NCBI RefSeq assembly: GCF_019393635.1
Contig: NC_057867.1
Location: 55,335,143 to 55,399,142, forward strand
DNA from: Dromiciops gliroides
Lineage: Eukaryota > Chordata > Mammalia > Microbiotheria > Microbiotheriidae
DNA: 64,000 nucleotides
Direction: 5' to 3'
Positions 12,216-23,275 of the stretch are shown here, piece after piece. The notes under the pieces are model-generated. The model was not told where the DNA came from and did no database searches. It worked only from the letters and a program-made list of their open reading frames with translations. Positions within the stretch are counted from its first letter, which is position 1. Every line of letters begins with the position of its first letter. Position numbers and translations under genes: made by a program.

Positions 12216-12774
12216 AATTTGAACATCTGGCACCTTAGAGGCAAATTCCTGGTAACCCCATCCTAGTTAGTTTAGACCTCTCTATGTTTGTCATTGGTCA
12301 AATAACTCCATATGAAGTGACACCCTAAATAAATCTCATTTCCTTTTTCCTGTAATCAATGGAAGCTTTTGTAGGGGCCTGTTGATTATGTTCCTTGGCG
12401 AAGGTACTCCCTGCATGATATACTTGCTCTTTCAAATGCCTACCTTGAATTAGTTATCTAAACCACTGTGGAGAACTTATCATCAGGCTGAGGCCTTGGT
12501 CTTCACAAGGCATTTGTTTTATGATCTGAGGAATTATGGGACTCTGGCATCTGTTGACTTTTGTTTCTGATTATGAGTCAGACTATACTGTGTCCACATA
12601 GTCTCAACTATGAAGAAATCCAAACTCATACCAAACATTTCCAAATAAAATTTCTGCTATACTAAAACTTTGAAAAAGAAGACTGTAATTGAATGGAAAA
12701 CCTTCTTCTCTTGCAAAATATGATCTGCTTAAGGTTGACCTTTTTTTGACATCTTTGTTAAGTTTCTATATGGG

Positions 12775-12815
<41 letters not shown>

Positions 12816-13305
12816 TATATATTACCTTTTATGATGAAAAAATGTTGGACTCAGACTTTGGAAATTATTGTATAGGATTCTGTGCTATTGGCTTTTGATT
12901 TCAGACTGAATCTGATTTCTGAGGACCACTAGTAGGTTGACCACTTGGTGTTATTTCTTTTTTTTTGGACACTGCAAATCAGGCAACAAAGAAAAACAAA
13001 AAAAATCCCTTGGTTCTATTCAAAACTGTTCTGCTTCTGCAGTGATGGTGGTACAGTGGTGGGAAAGGAGGCAGAGGGTGCTAAGAATAAGTTTTCAAAT
13101 AATCAACAAACTTTAATTTAATTGATACTCTAATTGTCCTGTCCAATGACCGAGTTACCATATTGATAAAGAAGCTGACTCTTATCACTCCTAGCATTTT
13201 TGCTATTGTAAACAAAATTGAAAGAAATAAGGAAGTTGAAGTTAAATGATAGATATTTGCAAAAAGACCATCATGAAAATAAAACTGTAGCTTATGTGTC
13301 AACAT
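12216..13305. other. Intergenic with a (TA)n(CA)n microsatellite
   Basis: (TA)n passes into (CA)n and back to (TA)n at about 12776-12822. Otherwise unassigned. The small frames at 12689-12898 (+) and 13081-13305 (-) run through repeat or AT-rich DNA and look spurious. Confidence 0.45.
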
Positions 13306-13308
13306 TAG

Positions 13309-13540
13309 TTGTTGAAGAACAACTTAATCATAAGCAATTATAGCAATCAAGTGGTAAAGTTAACCTGTAAAAAACTTAATACTACCATCCATAGTAGATC
13401 AATATACTCTCTAATATTTGGTGATTTCAATGCAAAGTGGGGGGAAGATGAAAGACATACATGGGCAAAATGGTTAAAGAAGAATGAATATCCAAAGACT
13501 TGTAGATTATACCAAAGCTTCAGACTTAGACATTATTAAT
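13309..13540 (+). pseudogene. Non-LTR retrotransposon endonuclease fragment
   Basis: The frame contains LIFGDFNAKWG at about residues 35-45. This is the GDFNA strand motif of apurinic-type endonucleases in RTE/BovB and related LINEs, where the D and N are catalytic. Only about 75 codons are open and no reverse transcriptase part follows, so it is a dead remnant. RTE is my preferred class because RTE-tailed SINEs are abundant here; another LINE class is possible. Confidence 0.45.
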
Positions 13541-14085
13541 CCTTTTTAAAATTGCATTTGAGAAGCTGTCTGGCTCAAAATGGAGTTGAGCTGATCAAGT
13601 GGCAAGAATTAAAGCTAGGTAGCCCCAATTCTATATGGGTATCCCCAACACATTTTAAAAAGTTTTATTGATGCCTTTTGTTTTTCATCCCATAATCATA
13701 TCTGAAAATGCCCCATCTCCAGTGAACACTCATAGCAAAGAGAAGCAGTTCAACAAAACTGATTGAAAAAATGACTGTCAGCATTTGTGACATTCTATTC
13801 CTATAGTCCTCCTCACTTACTATTCCCCACCCACCTAGCTACAAAGAGGAGGTGTGTTTTAACATTGATTCTCTAGCACTGAGTAGTTATTGCAATCATG
13901 AAAGCTGAATTTTACTGCTTTTGAGCCTTGATTTCATTTATATCATTGTAGTCATTGTGTATATTGTTTTCCTGGTTCTGTTTTCTTCTCTCTGTATTGG
14001 TTCATACAAGTCTTCTCATGTTTCTCTGAATTTTTTATATTTGCAATTTTCTGGGAAGCAATAGCATATCTCTCACCACCACCCC
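13540..14085. other. Intergenic, nothing recognised
   Basis: No repeat ends, protein-like frames or RNA genes were seen. Confidence 0.4.
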
Positions 14086-14089
14086 CCAC

Positions 14090-14340
14090 CTAGATGGCAT
14101 AGTAGATAAAGCACTGGGCCTGGAGTCAGTAAGACCTGAGTTCAAATCTGAACTTAGACATTTACTAGCTATGTGACCCTGAATAAGTAACTTAATTCCA
14201 TTTGTCTCAGTTTCCTCATCTGTGAAATGAGTTGGAGAAGGAAATAGCAAACCACTCTAGTATTTTTGCAAAGAAAACCCCAAATGGGATCACAAAGAGT
14301 AGGACATGACTGAAATGACTGAATAACAGCAACAATAATA
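14090..14340 (+). mobile_element. SINE with BovB/RTE-like 3' tail
   Basis: tRNA-type head (agatggcatagtagataaag) followed by 'tttgtctcagtttcctcatc', then 'gaaatagcaaaccactc' and 'agtaggacatgactgaaa', ending in a CAACAA-like tail. The last segment resembles the 3' end of BovB LINEs, so this copy probably used RTE machinery. Confidence 0.78.
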
Positions 14341-14557
14341 AACCTCTAATATATTAAAAGAACCAGTGGAAGCCCTCTAAGGTGTGGATGATTTAGAGAA
14401 AGTCACAGAACAGAATTGCATAGAGCCAGATGGCTGGAAGAATTCTGATGTTTATCAGTGGAGGGAGCACCTATACTAATAAAACCAACAAAGAAGGTTG
14501 CTAATATTTAGATGAACCATTTAATTTCATTAAAACACCAACTCTAGGAATGATCCA

Positions 14558-14760
14558 CTGGTATAGTGGAAAGAGCCTTGGAGTTGTGAAAGCCTGCATT
14601 TCAGTATTGGTTCTGTCAGTTGGGAGCTGTGTGACCTTGGGCAAAAAAAATGACCTTTCTGGGCCTCAGTTTTCTCACCTGTAAAATCTTGTTGAAATTG
14701 ATGGTGTCTAAGGTGCTTTCAAGCTCTGGCCTTCTCTGCATCTCTGAGTCTCTGATCTCT
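14558..14760 (+). mobile_element. MIR SINE
   Basis: 'ggtatagtggaaagagcc' start, 'gagctgtgtgaccttgggca' core, 'gggcctcagttttctcacc', then 'ggtgctttcaagctctg'. Nearly full length, diverged. Confidence 0.75.
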
Positions 14761-15205
14761 AATATTAATGATATGATGAGCCTGTCCATACTTCCCCCTC
14801 CAAACTCTTTGTGATTTTATATGCTCTAATTAGTTTCCCTTTCAGCTGTCTAAACGATCTGCTTATAAACAATTCAATTAAGCTAAATTTCTTCAACTAT
14901 TTCTTGAAGATTATTGAATACAGGAGGGAAGGAATGGGGAAGCCTCAATTTTAAAAAATCAGGAAGTAAACATATAGGAATGAATACTTGCTAAATCACA
15001 CACAAAGAGATGGTATATTTCAGTGATCAGTGTTTTCCCAACAAAACAGAAGAGAAAAAAAAGCTGCTTTTACATATACACACACTTGTAATATTTATAG
15101 CTAATATGGCTGACATGGCTACAAATCAGCTCATTTCTTTGGCATTAGGTTTTCTTCTACTATGACTGAGCTGTAAATAAAGTGCTATCTTTTTGGAGTT
15201 CTGTA

Positions 15206-15239
<34 letters not shown>

Positions 15240-15785
15240 TCTGCCTTTACTATCTTAGTTTTATCAATTTTATAAATGGATTTTGGTCCCTGAGTCACAA
15301 ACAACTTACTTCTGATACAGGGTTACCTGCACCACTGTTTAAGAAAACTTGTTTTATCCATTGATTTGACTTTTAATTATAGATTGGTTGCTAACTTTAT
15401 ACTCATCACAAAGGTTGGAAGCATCTCATCTTGTCACTACTTTCACCTTTGATTAACTCTCATATCCTTAAATGTCAGTTTGACTTTAAGAAAACACATC
15501 CAGTTTATACTGCATTGCAGTGTTTATCAAATTATTGTTTTCAACAACCCTAATTTCTGGAAAGCCTCCTTTTTAATAATAATTCTGCTTTTCTTTTCCC
15601 TTGCATCACAGAAATGAATTGGGAAGAACTGTAGTTTTTAAAATAATTTGTATATGTGTCATAGTTAAATGTCTATGGCAATCAGATTTTATTTAGTATT
15701 TTTATTCATTCATTCATTTGTTTGTTTGTTCACTTGTTCATTTTAACAAATTAGGTCCAATGTATAGAAATTATAGTTAGAAATA
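14760..15785. other. Intergenic with a (GT)n microsatellite
   Basis: A (TG)n run at about 15208-15238 and an ATTC/TTTG-rich run at about 15703-15732. The remainder is unassigned. Confidence 0.45.
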
Positions 15786-15789
15786 TTTC

Positions 15790-15990
15790 TATAGAAATAT
15801 AGAAGGAAATATTTCTAAAAAGTTCAAACTGTCCAAGAATGGAATGGATTCCTTCAAGAGGCAGTAAATTTCCAGTCCTTGACAGAATCAAGTAGAAGTT
15901 GAATTTCCTTGTTGGGGATGTTGACTGCTGCTTCTGGTAGGTGTAGGAACAGATGACTTTTGTGATACTCTGGTGCTACCAAGTACCTAC
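15790..15990 (+). mobile_element. CR1/L3 LINE fragment
   Basis: 'aatggaatggattcctt', 'gaggcagtaaatttcc' and 'ccttgttggggatgttg' follow the CR1/L3 segment between the ORF end and the 3' terminus. Diverged. Confidence 0.5.
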
Positions 15991-16073
15991 TACCTAGATC
16001 ATAAGATTGCCATGAATTTAAAATGAAATAATGCATATTAAACTGTTCAGTCTTTTATAAAAGTAAACTATTG

Positions 16074-16216
16074 TGGGGCAGCTAGGTGGTGCAGTGGATA
16101 GAACACCAGCCCTGGAGTCAGGAGGACCTGAGTTCAAATCTAGCCTCAGATACTTAACACTTACTAGCTGTGTGACCCTGAGCAAGTCACTTAACCCCAA
16201 TTGCCTCACCAAAAAA
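16074..16216 (+). mobile_element. SINE, poly(A)-tailed, with a GTT/ATT microsatellite after it
   Basis: A well-preserved head ('ggggcagctaggtggtgcag') and core. An imperfect TSD, agtaaactattg / agtaaaatattg, straddles it. A (GTT)n/(ATT)n microsatellite at about 16229-16281 grows from the downstream junction. Confidence 0.88.
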
Positions 16217-16538
16217 TAGTAAAATATTGTTGTTGTTGTTATTATTATTATTATTATTGTTATTATTATTATTATTATTACCTTATGTTAGGTGTTAAAG
16301 AGAAAAATAAATATGTCATGACCTCTGCCCTTAATAAGCTTGTAATCTCTTTGGGGGATGAGATATATGTACACATGTAAAATTTAAACACTAATATGAG
16401 GGAATATAAGATTACATTTACCTGCATTCTTTTTATAGATTATATTGATTTTTGATGGCTTCTGTGTTCTGCACTGAAATTTCCCACCCAAGCACTAAAA
16501 GGTGGAGGGAGGGACAGAAGAGACTATATGACACATTT

Positions 16539-17944
16539 CTTTTTTCTTTTTAAATCATAAAAGAATTTTATTATTTTCTAGTTACAAGTAAAGATAGTTT
16601 TCAACATTTGTTTTCATAAGATTTTTAGTTCCAATTTTTTCTTCCTCCCTCCCTTCCTTCCCCCCTCCCCAAGACAGAAAGGAATCTGATATAGGTTATA
16701 AATGTACAATCACATTAAACATATTTCTGCACTAGTCATGTTGTGAAAGAAGGATCAGAACACAAGGGAAGGGGCAGCTAGATGGTGCAGTGGATAAAGC
16801 ACTGGCCCTGGATTCAAGAGAATCTGAGTTCAAATTCGGCCTTAGACACTTGACACTTACTAGCTGTGTGACCCTGGGCAAGTCACTTAACCCTCATTGC
16901 TCCTAAGGACAGCTAGGTGGTGCAATGGATAAAGCACTGGTCCTGGATTCAGGAGGACCTGAGTTCAAATCCAGCCTCAGACACTTGACACTTACTAGCT
17001 ATATGACCCTAGGCAAGTCACTTAACCTTCATTGCCCCGCCCAAAACAAAACAAAACACAAGGGAAAAACCTCAGAAAAGAAAAAAACAAAAACAAAAAA
17101 GTAGAAACAGTATGCTTCAATCTGCATTCAGAATCCACAGTTCTTTTTTCTGGATATGGAGAACATTTTCCATCATGAGTTCTTTGGAATTGTCTTGGAT
17201 CACTGCACTGCTGAGAAGAGCCAAGTCTATCACAGTTGATCATCACACAATGTTGCTGTTAACTGTACAATGTTCTCCTGGTTCTGCTTACTTCACTCAG
17301 CATCAGTCCACTTAAGTCTTTCCAGGTTTTTTAAAAAATCTGGCTGCTCATCATTTCTTACAGCACAATAGTATTCCATTACATTCATATACCATAACTT
17401 GTTCAGCCATTCCCCAACTGATGGGCATTCCTCAATTTCCAATTCTTTGCCACCACAAAGAAAGCTGCTTTAAATATTTTTGTACATGTGGGTCCTTTTC
17501 CCTTTTTTATGATTTTTTGGGGATACAGACCCAGTAGTGGTATTACTGTGTCAAAGGATATGCACAGTCCCTTTGGGCATAGTTCCAAATTACTCTCCAG
17601 TATGAATGGATCAGTTCAACAACTCTACCAACAATGCATTAGTGTTCCAATTTTTCCACAGCTTCTCCAACATTTATTATTTTCCTTTGTTGTCATGTTA
17701 GCCAATCTGATACGTGTGAGGTGGTAGCTCAGAGTTGTTTTAATTTGCATTTCTCTAATTAGCAATGATTTAGAGCATTTTTTCATATGACAATAGATAG
17801 CTTTGATTTCTTCATCTGAAAACTGCCTGTTCATATCCTTTGACCATTTCTCAATTGGGGAATGACTTGCATTCTTATAAATTTGATTTAGTTCCCTATA
17901 TATTTCAGAAATGAGGCCTTTATCAGAAACATTGGCTGTAAAAG
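16539..17944 (-). mobile_element. 5'-truncated L1 3' end, carrying a dimeric SINE
   Basis: The 3'UTR with its polypyrimidine tract (about 16642-16672 on the plus strand) lies at low coordinates and ORF2 sequence at high coordinates. Minus-strand frames at 17403-17588 and 17625-17834 have L1 ORF2 C-terminal features: HMKKCSKSLLIREMQIKTTLSYHL in part, CWRSCGKIGTLMHCW, IPLLGLYP and VVAKNWKLR. A weak TSD (tgacacattt at 16529-16538; tgacacttt at 17945-17953) supports the ends. Frames are broken, so it is inactive. Confidence 0.85.
16771..17054 (+). mobile_element. Head-to-tail dimeric SINE flanked by a single TSD
   Basis: Two full SINE units run in tandem: monomer 1 about 16771-16905 and monomer 2 about 16907-17054. 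There is no A-tail between them; only the second has an A-rich (CAAAA)n end. One perfect 12-bp TSD, aacacaagggaa, at 16759-16770 and 17055-17066 brackets the pair, so the dimer appears to have inserted as one unit into the L1. Confidence 0.85.
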
Positions 17945-17953
17945 TGACACTTT

Positions 17954-18075
17954 AAAAAAAATAAACATTTTGTATTTAAAGTTTTGAGTTCCAAATTTTA
18001 TCCCTCCTTCCCTCCCTCTCTCCCCTCTCTGAGGTGGTAAGCAATCAGTTATAGGTTATAGATTTGCAATTTATG
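17954..18075 (-). mobile_element. Older L1 3'UTR remnant
   Basis: On the plus strand, an A-rich start and 'gttttgagttccaaa', then a C/T-rich tract (about 18000-18030) and 'tataggttata'. This is the reverse complement of an L1 3'UTR, distinct from the adjacent copy. Confidence 0.65.
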
Positions 18076-18507
18076 AATTTACCTGAATTCTTATTATTAA
18101 TACTTCTGTTATTAATAAAAAAACAACCAATCAACACATATTTAGTAATTACCTCTTACATGCTCCCTGTCCTCAAGGAGCTTAATTATTATGGTGATTT
18201 ATTATTCTGTGTATAATAGTAATCCCTTCATGATCAGTAAATAATAAATCAACTTGACCTCTCCTGTTTTATCTAAATTTATACATTTTATTAGAATAAA
18301 TTAACTGCCTCAGACCAAACTCATAATAATTACAGAAATATGTTGGACATTTTAGCTCACCTGCTAATGGCCCAAATTATGGCTATAGATTATCATGTTT
18401 GTCCTTCATTCTCAAAGAGAACCATGACATTTGGGTGATGTCATGACTTGCACTGAATTGGATTTTTTAAGAGAGGGAGGGCTGTGCAAGGTAATCAACC
18501 TTACTTC

Positions 18508-18878
18508 TGTTAAGGGCTAAAATTCTAGCTATTCTTCTAAAATATCTAATGAGTGGTCGCCAATAAATTATAAGCTTTAGCAAGAGGTAGACCTTTAAGC
18601 ATTTATTAAGGAGAATAAGAATTTGGTAAAGAGAGAAGAAAAGGCCTAGATTCCTATCTATTAAAGGGAGAGCACATTTCTAGCTCCGTTCTCCACCAGA
18701 GTCCCCAGGAAAGAGAGCAAGAACGAGCGCCAGTCTCTTCCTTCTTCCTTCCACTAGCCAGCATCACTTCCTGATGCCAAAGAAAGGACTCCTGGTCTTG
18801 CCCTCAAAGACCTTTGCTTCATGGGCGGAACTCTTCTACAGTAAGTCTCCAGCAGGTGGCGTCACTCCAATTGTTACA
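18508..18878 (-). mobile_element. Putative solo LTR of an endogenous retrovirus
   Basis: A 371-bp block with no SINE similarity sits exactly inside a SINE. It starts TGTTAAGG and ends GTTACA, so either strand reads TG...CA with short inverted ends. The four bases CTTC repeat on both sides (18504-18507; 18879-18882). Read on the minus strand it has an AATAAA in its 3' half (about 18599-18604), as expected for the R region. No internal viral genes are present; recombination between two LTRs would explain this. The retroviral class is unknown; a 4-bp duplication fits gamma-type integrases. Confidence 0.7.
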
Positions 18879-18911
18879 CTTCCCTCAAGAGCCATCTGTG
18901 TTATATGTGTG

Positions 18912-18912
18912 T

Positions 18913-18977
<65 letters not shown>
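18912..18977 (+). repeat. (TATC)n tetranucleotide microsatellite
   Basis: About 16 tandem TATC units, expanded inside the SINE. Likely polymorphic in length. It produces the apparent Ser-Ile-Tyr-Leu repeat frames at 18774-19050, which are not genes. Confidence 0.95.
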
Positions 18978-19179
18978 AATCGCTACTGGACACAGATGGT
19001 TCTGGAGGAAAGTTAGGATGACTGGCGATAGCCCCATATATTTAAGGTAATTGGAGTAAATGAGTTGCCCAGGGTCACACAGCTAAGTAAGTTCTGAGGT
19101 AAGATTTGAACTCAGGTCTACCTGACTCCAGGGCCAGTGCTCTATCCACTGTGCCACCTAGCTGCCCTATGGCTATAAT

Positions 19180-20285
19180 TAAAAGATGTGGGAGGTGTGA
19201 CTTGATGATAGTTTATTTTGGTGGCCTGCAAGCTAAAGTGGAGATAAAAGAGTAATGTGATGGCAAAGAAAAAAGCCAACATGATATCTGGCTGCCTTAA
19301 GAAAGGCAGAATATATAGGTTGAGGCTGTGATAGTGCCACTGGCCTCTGCTGTGGTCAGACCACATCTGCTGTAATGCAGTAGTCACTTCTGGGTACCAT
19401 ATTTAACTCATCATACTCTTTTTTTGGGGGGGGCGCAATGGGAGTTAAGTGACTTGCCCAGGGTCACACAGCTAGTAAGTGTCAAGTGTCTGAGGATGGA
19501 TTTGAATTCAGGTCCTCCTGAATCCAGGGCCAGTGCTCTATCCACTGTACCACTTAGCTGCCCCCATGGGTGCCATAATTTAGGAAGGACACTGTCATCT
19601 GGAAAGTGTCCAGGGAAGTCTGATTAGGATAATGAAAGGCCTCATTCATATGCAATATAAGGATTAGTTAGAGGATCCAGGAAAAAAGAAGACTCAAAGG
19701 AATATGACAACTATTTTTGAGTATTATCTCCTGATAGCATGTAAGCTTCTTAAAGGATCATAGATTTAGAACAGAAAGAGACTTTAGAAAATTCTTAGCC
19801 CAAGTCCCTCATTGTACAGATGAAGAAACTGAGGCCCAGAGAGGTTAAGTAATTTGCTTAACACTATGCATCGAGGTAGTAGCAAAACCAAGATTTGAGT
19901 TTGGTTCCTCTGACTCCAGATATAGCAGTCTTTCCCATGTGTAGTTTACATGAATGGTTTTCATTTGTGTCTGTTTCCTTTAACATAATAGGTCCTTAAT
20001 GAATGGTGGTTTTTTTTACTTTTATTTTGAAGTATTATTTTGAAGCTGTCACATGGATGCTGCATTAGATTTGTTCCATTTGACCTTAGGAGAATTACTA
20101 GGGAGTTCCTAGAACTAACCCCGAATGGAATAGATTGCCTTGGAGGTGATAGGTTCCTCCTCATTGAATGGGTTCAAGCAGAGGCTTAGCGACTCCTTGT
20201 CAGGGATGTGATGGGGTAGGGGTTAGATGGGATGGCTTCCAAGGTTGCTTCCAACTTTGAGATTTTGTGATGCTGTGAATATGGT
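19180..20285 (+). mobile_element. CR1/L3 LINE 3' region interrupted by a SINE
   Basis: 'gcctgcaagctaaagtggag', 'ggtcagaccacatctgctg', 'cttctgggtaccatattt' and, after the SINE, 'taggaaggacactgtcatc', then further downstream 'ggaatagattgccttggagg', 'gggatgtgatggggtagggg' and 'ggatggcttccaaggttg'. The order matches a CR1 ORF2 end and 3'UTR. A separate MIR/L3-like piece lies at about 19757-19940. Confidence 0.65.
19424..19565 (-). mobile_element. SINE, poly(A)-tailed type
   Basis: Reverse copy with a T/G-rich start, 'agttaagtgacttgcccagg' and 'ccacttagctgccccc'. The flanks tgggtaccatattta (left) and tgggtgccataattta (right) look like the TSD, but about 13 extra bases (actcatcatactc) lie between the left repeat and the tail. 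Confidence 0.85.
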
Positions 20286-20920
20286 TCATTTGTCTTTAGC
20301 AGCCACATACCAAGTGTCTGTTGTATAGGAGCAATAGATTTGAAATGCTTGAAAGTAATAAATAAATGAAAGAAGCCATGAGACAGGTCTAAGAATCCAG
20401 TCCAGTTCCTAGCAATGCTGCATTTGCCTTTGAGATTCATTCCTAAGAATATTTTAAGGTCAATATCTCATTGATTATTAGATTTGTAATTTTACAGTTG
20501 GACTGAATAACCTGTTTTCATTTTGTTGTTCTGTCCCTTCTGATAATGTTTAGAGGTTATACATATTTCTAAATCTTTCTGCTTGTAAAGAAAGACACCG
20601 CAGTAGAAATTACTTTGGTTGGACAGAGCTTTCTATATTATTTCTTGACAGATTCATGTCAGGAAAGAGTAATGAAATGTTCTTATTTGCCTTTTGGTGC
20701 TGGTTATGATGTTTTAAATTTCTTTTTTATTTCTTAAGCCCTCCCCATGTGTTAGATGATTGATAGAAAATATACAAAGTACTCTACCCTTGCAACTAAC
20801 TAGGTGGGCTTTTACCATAGTTTGCCTAGACCCAGGCCTTTATCTCACTTCCAAGCCATCTGCAGACCATGCCACTCAAGAGTACTTAGCCCTCTCATCA
20901 TCCTTTTCATTACCTCTTTA
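20285..20920. other. Intergenic, nothing recognised
   Basis: No recognisable repeat, gene or RNA. Confidence 0.4.
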
Positions 20921-21045
20921 TGTGTTGTCTTCCCCCATTAGCTTACAAACTCTTGGAGGGTATGGATTATCTTGCTTGTTTGTATTTGTATCTCCCGCAC
21001 TAAGCACAGGTCCTAGTATATCATAAGCACTTAGTAAATGTTTTA
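20920..21045 (-). mobile_element. L2-type fragment, antisense
   Basis: 'cccattagcttacaaactc', 'tggagggtatgg', 'gtatttgtatctcccgcac' and 'aagcacttagtaaatg' are the reverse-strand form of the 'tactatgtgccaggcactg' repeat family seen elsewhere in the window. Confidence 0.55.
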
Positions 21046-21068
21046 TCATCTGTCATCTCTCTTTCTCT

Positions 21069-21093
21069 CCCCCCCCTCCCCCTCCCCCCCCTT
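21069..21093 (+). repeat. C-rich tract able to form G-quadruplex on the minus strand
   Basis: Three C-runs of 8, 5 and 8 separated by single T residues within a CT-rich stretch. The opposite strand is a short-loop G-quadruplex candidate and this strand an i-motif candidate. Confidence 0.6.
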
Positions 21094-21174
21094 CTCTGTC
21101 TCTAGGTCCCAATATACTTATATCCTAAACAGTGATGTCATGGGGAGAGTACTGAATAGAGAACCAAGAGTCTT

Positions 21175-21540
21175 GGAATTGCAGAATTTCAGAATTAGAA
21201 AGGACCTTTGGATCCTAAATCTAGTTGAATCTGTACTTGAACAGGAGTTCCCTCTACAAAAGACCTGATTGGTCCATAGGTTCTTGTTAACCTTCCATGG
21301 CAGAAGGGGGCCTATTCCTTCCTAAGGCAGTCCATTTCCCTTATGAATAGTTCTAAGTGTTAAGAAGTTTTTCCTAAATCTTCCTCTTTGAACTTACAAC
21401 AAATATTAATCCTTCCCTACTTGAATATATCTATCATGTGCCATTCCAGTCCCCCCAACCAAATCTTTTCTACCCCAGGCTAAATATATTTGGTTAATTC
21501 ATACTGTCCTTGTCACGTATGGTTCTAAGCCTTCCTCTGG
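21175..21540 (-). mobile_element. CR1/L3 LINE 3' region
   Basis: On the plus strand: 'cagaatttcagaattagaaa', 'cttcctaaggcagtccattt', 'taagaagtttttcctaaat', 'gaacttacaacaaatatt' and 'ccaggctaaatat', the reverse complement of a CR1/L3 end. Confidence 0.65.
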
Positions 21541-21689
21541 ATGTCGTTTCTAAAGTTAGGAACTCATAAATGAATAAAGTACTCGAGATGTCATCTGTCT
21601 AGTTTTCAGGGTCCCTCATCCTTGGACACAGGTATGTGTGCTTGAGGAAATGGGGTCTCTTCCTGTCTTTGCCCAGAACTGATTGTATG

Positions 21690-22150
21690 GGTGCAAGAGT
21701 GCTAGCTTTGCAGGTGGAGGCCCTGAGTTCCTTTTTCAGTTTTAACACTACCTGTGTGACCTTGGGCAAATCACTTCAGCTCCCTAAGCTTCAGTTTCTT
21801 CCCCTATAAAATAAGGGGATTAGATTAGATGGCTTCTGGGAGCCTTTCTAGCTCTATATCAAGGATCCTATGATCATATGGCCTTGCACAATTACTCAGT
21901 TTTCTTACCTGAAAAATGATGAGGCAGCGGATAGAATGTTGGGTGGGGAGTTAGGAAGACTTCAGTTCAGATTCTGTCTCAGATCCTAGATGTGTGATGT
22001 GGGCAAGTCACTTCATGTCTTATCTTGGTTTCCTCATCTGTATAATGAGAATAATCATAGCACCTACCTCCCAGGGTTGTAAGGATCAAATGAGATAACA
22101 TTTGTAAAGTTCTTTGCAAACCTTAAAATGCTACACAATTGCTAGCTACA
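21690..22150 (+). mobile_element. Two consecutive MIR/THER-type SINEs
   Basis: Copy 1 at about 21690-21880 ('gtgtgaccttgggcaaatca', 'cttcagtttcttcccc'). Copy 2 at about 21920-22150 begins 'gatgaggcagcggatagaat' and ends with the 'cacctacctcccagggttg', 'gatcaaatgagataac' and 'ctttgcaaaccttaaaatgc' L2-like tail. Confidence 0.7.
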
Positions 22151-22532
22151 GAACAAAGAGAAAAAGATCTGTTTGCCCAGTGCTGCTGGATCTTACTTCT
22201 TAAAAGCTATGAATTTAGACAGCTCCTTAAGCCTCTGGCCTGCCCCTCCCACATCCTGCTTCCTGCTTCTTCTCTACCAGCTGTTCTTTTCCTATCCCTG
22301 TGCTGGTAAGGGCCACTGAAGTGAAGCTAAAAAGTCATACAGCTTACATTACAAAATTATCTATTTTACTAGCCTATGGTACAGTTTGGACTGGGTAACA
22401 TGAGGTTAGCTGATGCCTAAGGTTCTTTCTTGATTTAAAGGATTTTTAGTCTATTAAATTGTGTAATTTAGTCTATTAATTCCATTGCAGATTGTATCTA
22501 ATACTATAATCAATTAAATTTATCTGTCCAAA

Positions 22533-22590
22533 TGTGTGTATGTATGTATGTGTGTGTGTATACACACACACACACACACACATATACATT
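22533..22590. repeat. Self-complementary (TG)n-(CA)n microsatellite
   Basis: A (TG)n-rich half runs directly into a (CA)n half around 22559-22563, giving an inverted repeat that can fold on itself. Confidence 0.85.
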
Positions 22591-23275
22591 TACAATTTTC
22601 CTTTACAAAGGCAGAATGATAAGAGGAATGAATTTGGAATCATAATACCTCACTTTGAGTCCTGTCTCTGATCCTGTATTGGTATGAGTAGACAATTGTG
22701 GGCATTTAGTCTCAGCTCTCAGCCTCAGTTTCATCATCTGTCGATTGGAGTTAAAATACTTGCACCATCTACCTGATCAGGTTGTTGAAGAAGACACATC
22801 ATGAGTCCTGAAATGTCACAGAAGTAGCAACGATCCATTAATGTAGCTGCATCAGCATATATGGCTGTTTAAGAAAGTTGTATTGTTTTCAGTAGCAGTT
22901 TCAGGAAGATGTCATGTAATTGGCCCCCACACGTATGAAATGATCACCCATTCCTTGTAAGGGTAATTAACAACTATCATCTTAAGTGCGGAAGCTATAA
23001 CAGTTACAAAGGATCTAGAGCACAGGGCATCCTCTGACAGTGAAGCCATAGACTTTGGAGATTCCATCTGGAGAAGCAGTAATGGATATCAGAATGCCAA
23101 AGAATGGCTCTGTGAGGAGCTGAAGGAGGTGGCAGGAAAAAAATAAATACAATAAAGACCACATGGGAACCCAGTTTGTAGCAATGGGATAGTCATCAAA
23201 AACTGTATACCACCACCCATCAAGGAAAGTAATAGTAAGTGTACCCGTGAGCCCTGGGCTATACAGTGACATGGC
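22590..23275. other. Intergenic with a MIR fragment
   Basis: MIR-like sequence at about 22612-22780 ('tgaatttggaatcataatac', 'cctcagtttcatcatctg'). The rest is unassigned. The 85-codon frame at 23015-23272 (-) has no recognisable motif. Confidence 0.4.

Larger units (their letters stand above)
18388..19167 (-). mobile_element. SINE with RTE-type tail, split by a solo LTR
   Basis: The tail domain ('tgtccttcattctcaaagag') starts at about 18392 and runs to 18507. The SINE resumes at 18883 and its tRNA-type head ends at 19167. A 10-bp TSD, tatggctata, is at 18378-18387 and 19168-19177. It contains an inserted LTR (18508-18878) and an expanded (TATC)n run. Confidence 0.85.

Noticed and set aside
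18774-19050. Frames with Ser-Ile-Tyr-Leu repeats
   Set aside because: Produced by the (TATC)n microsatellite running out of an LTR.
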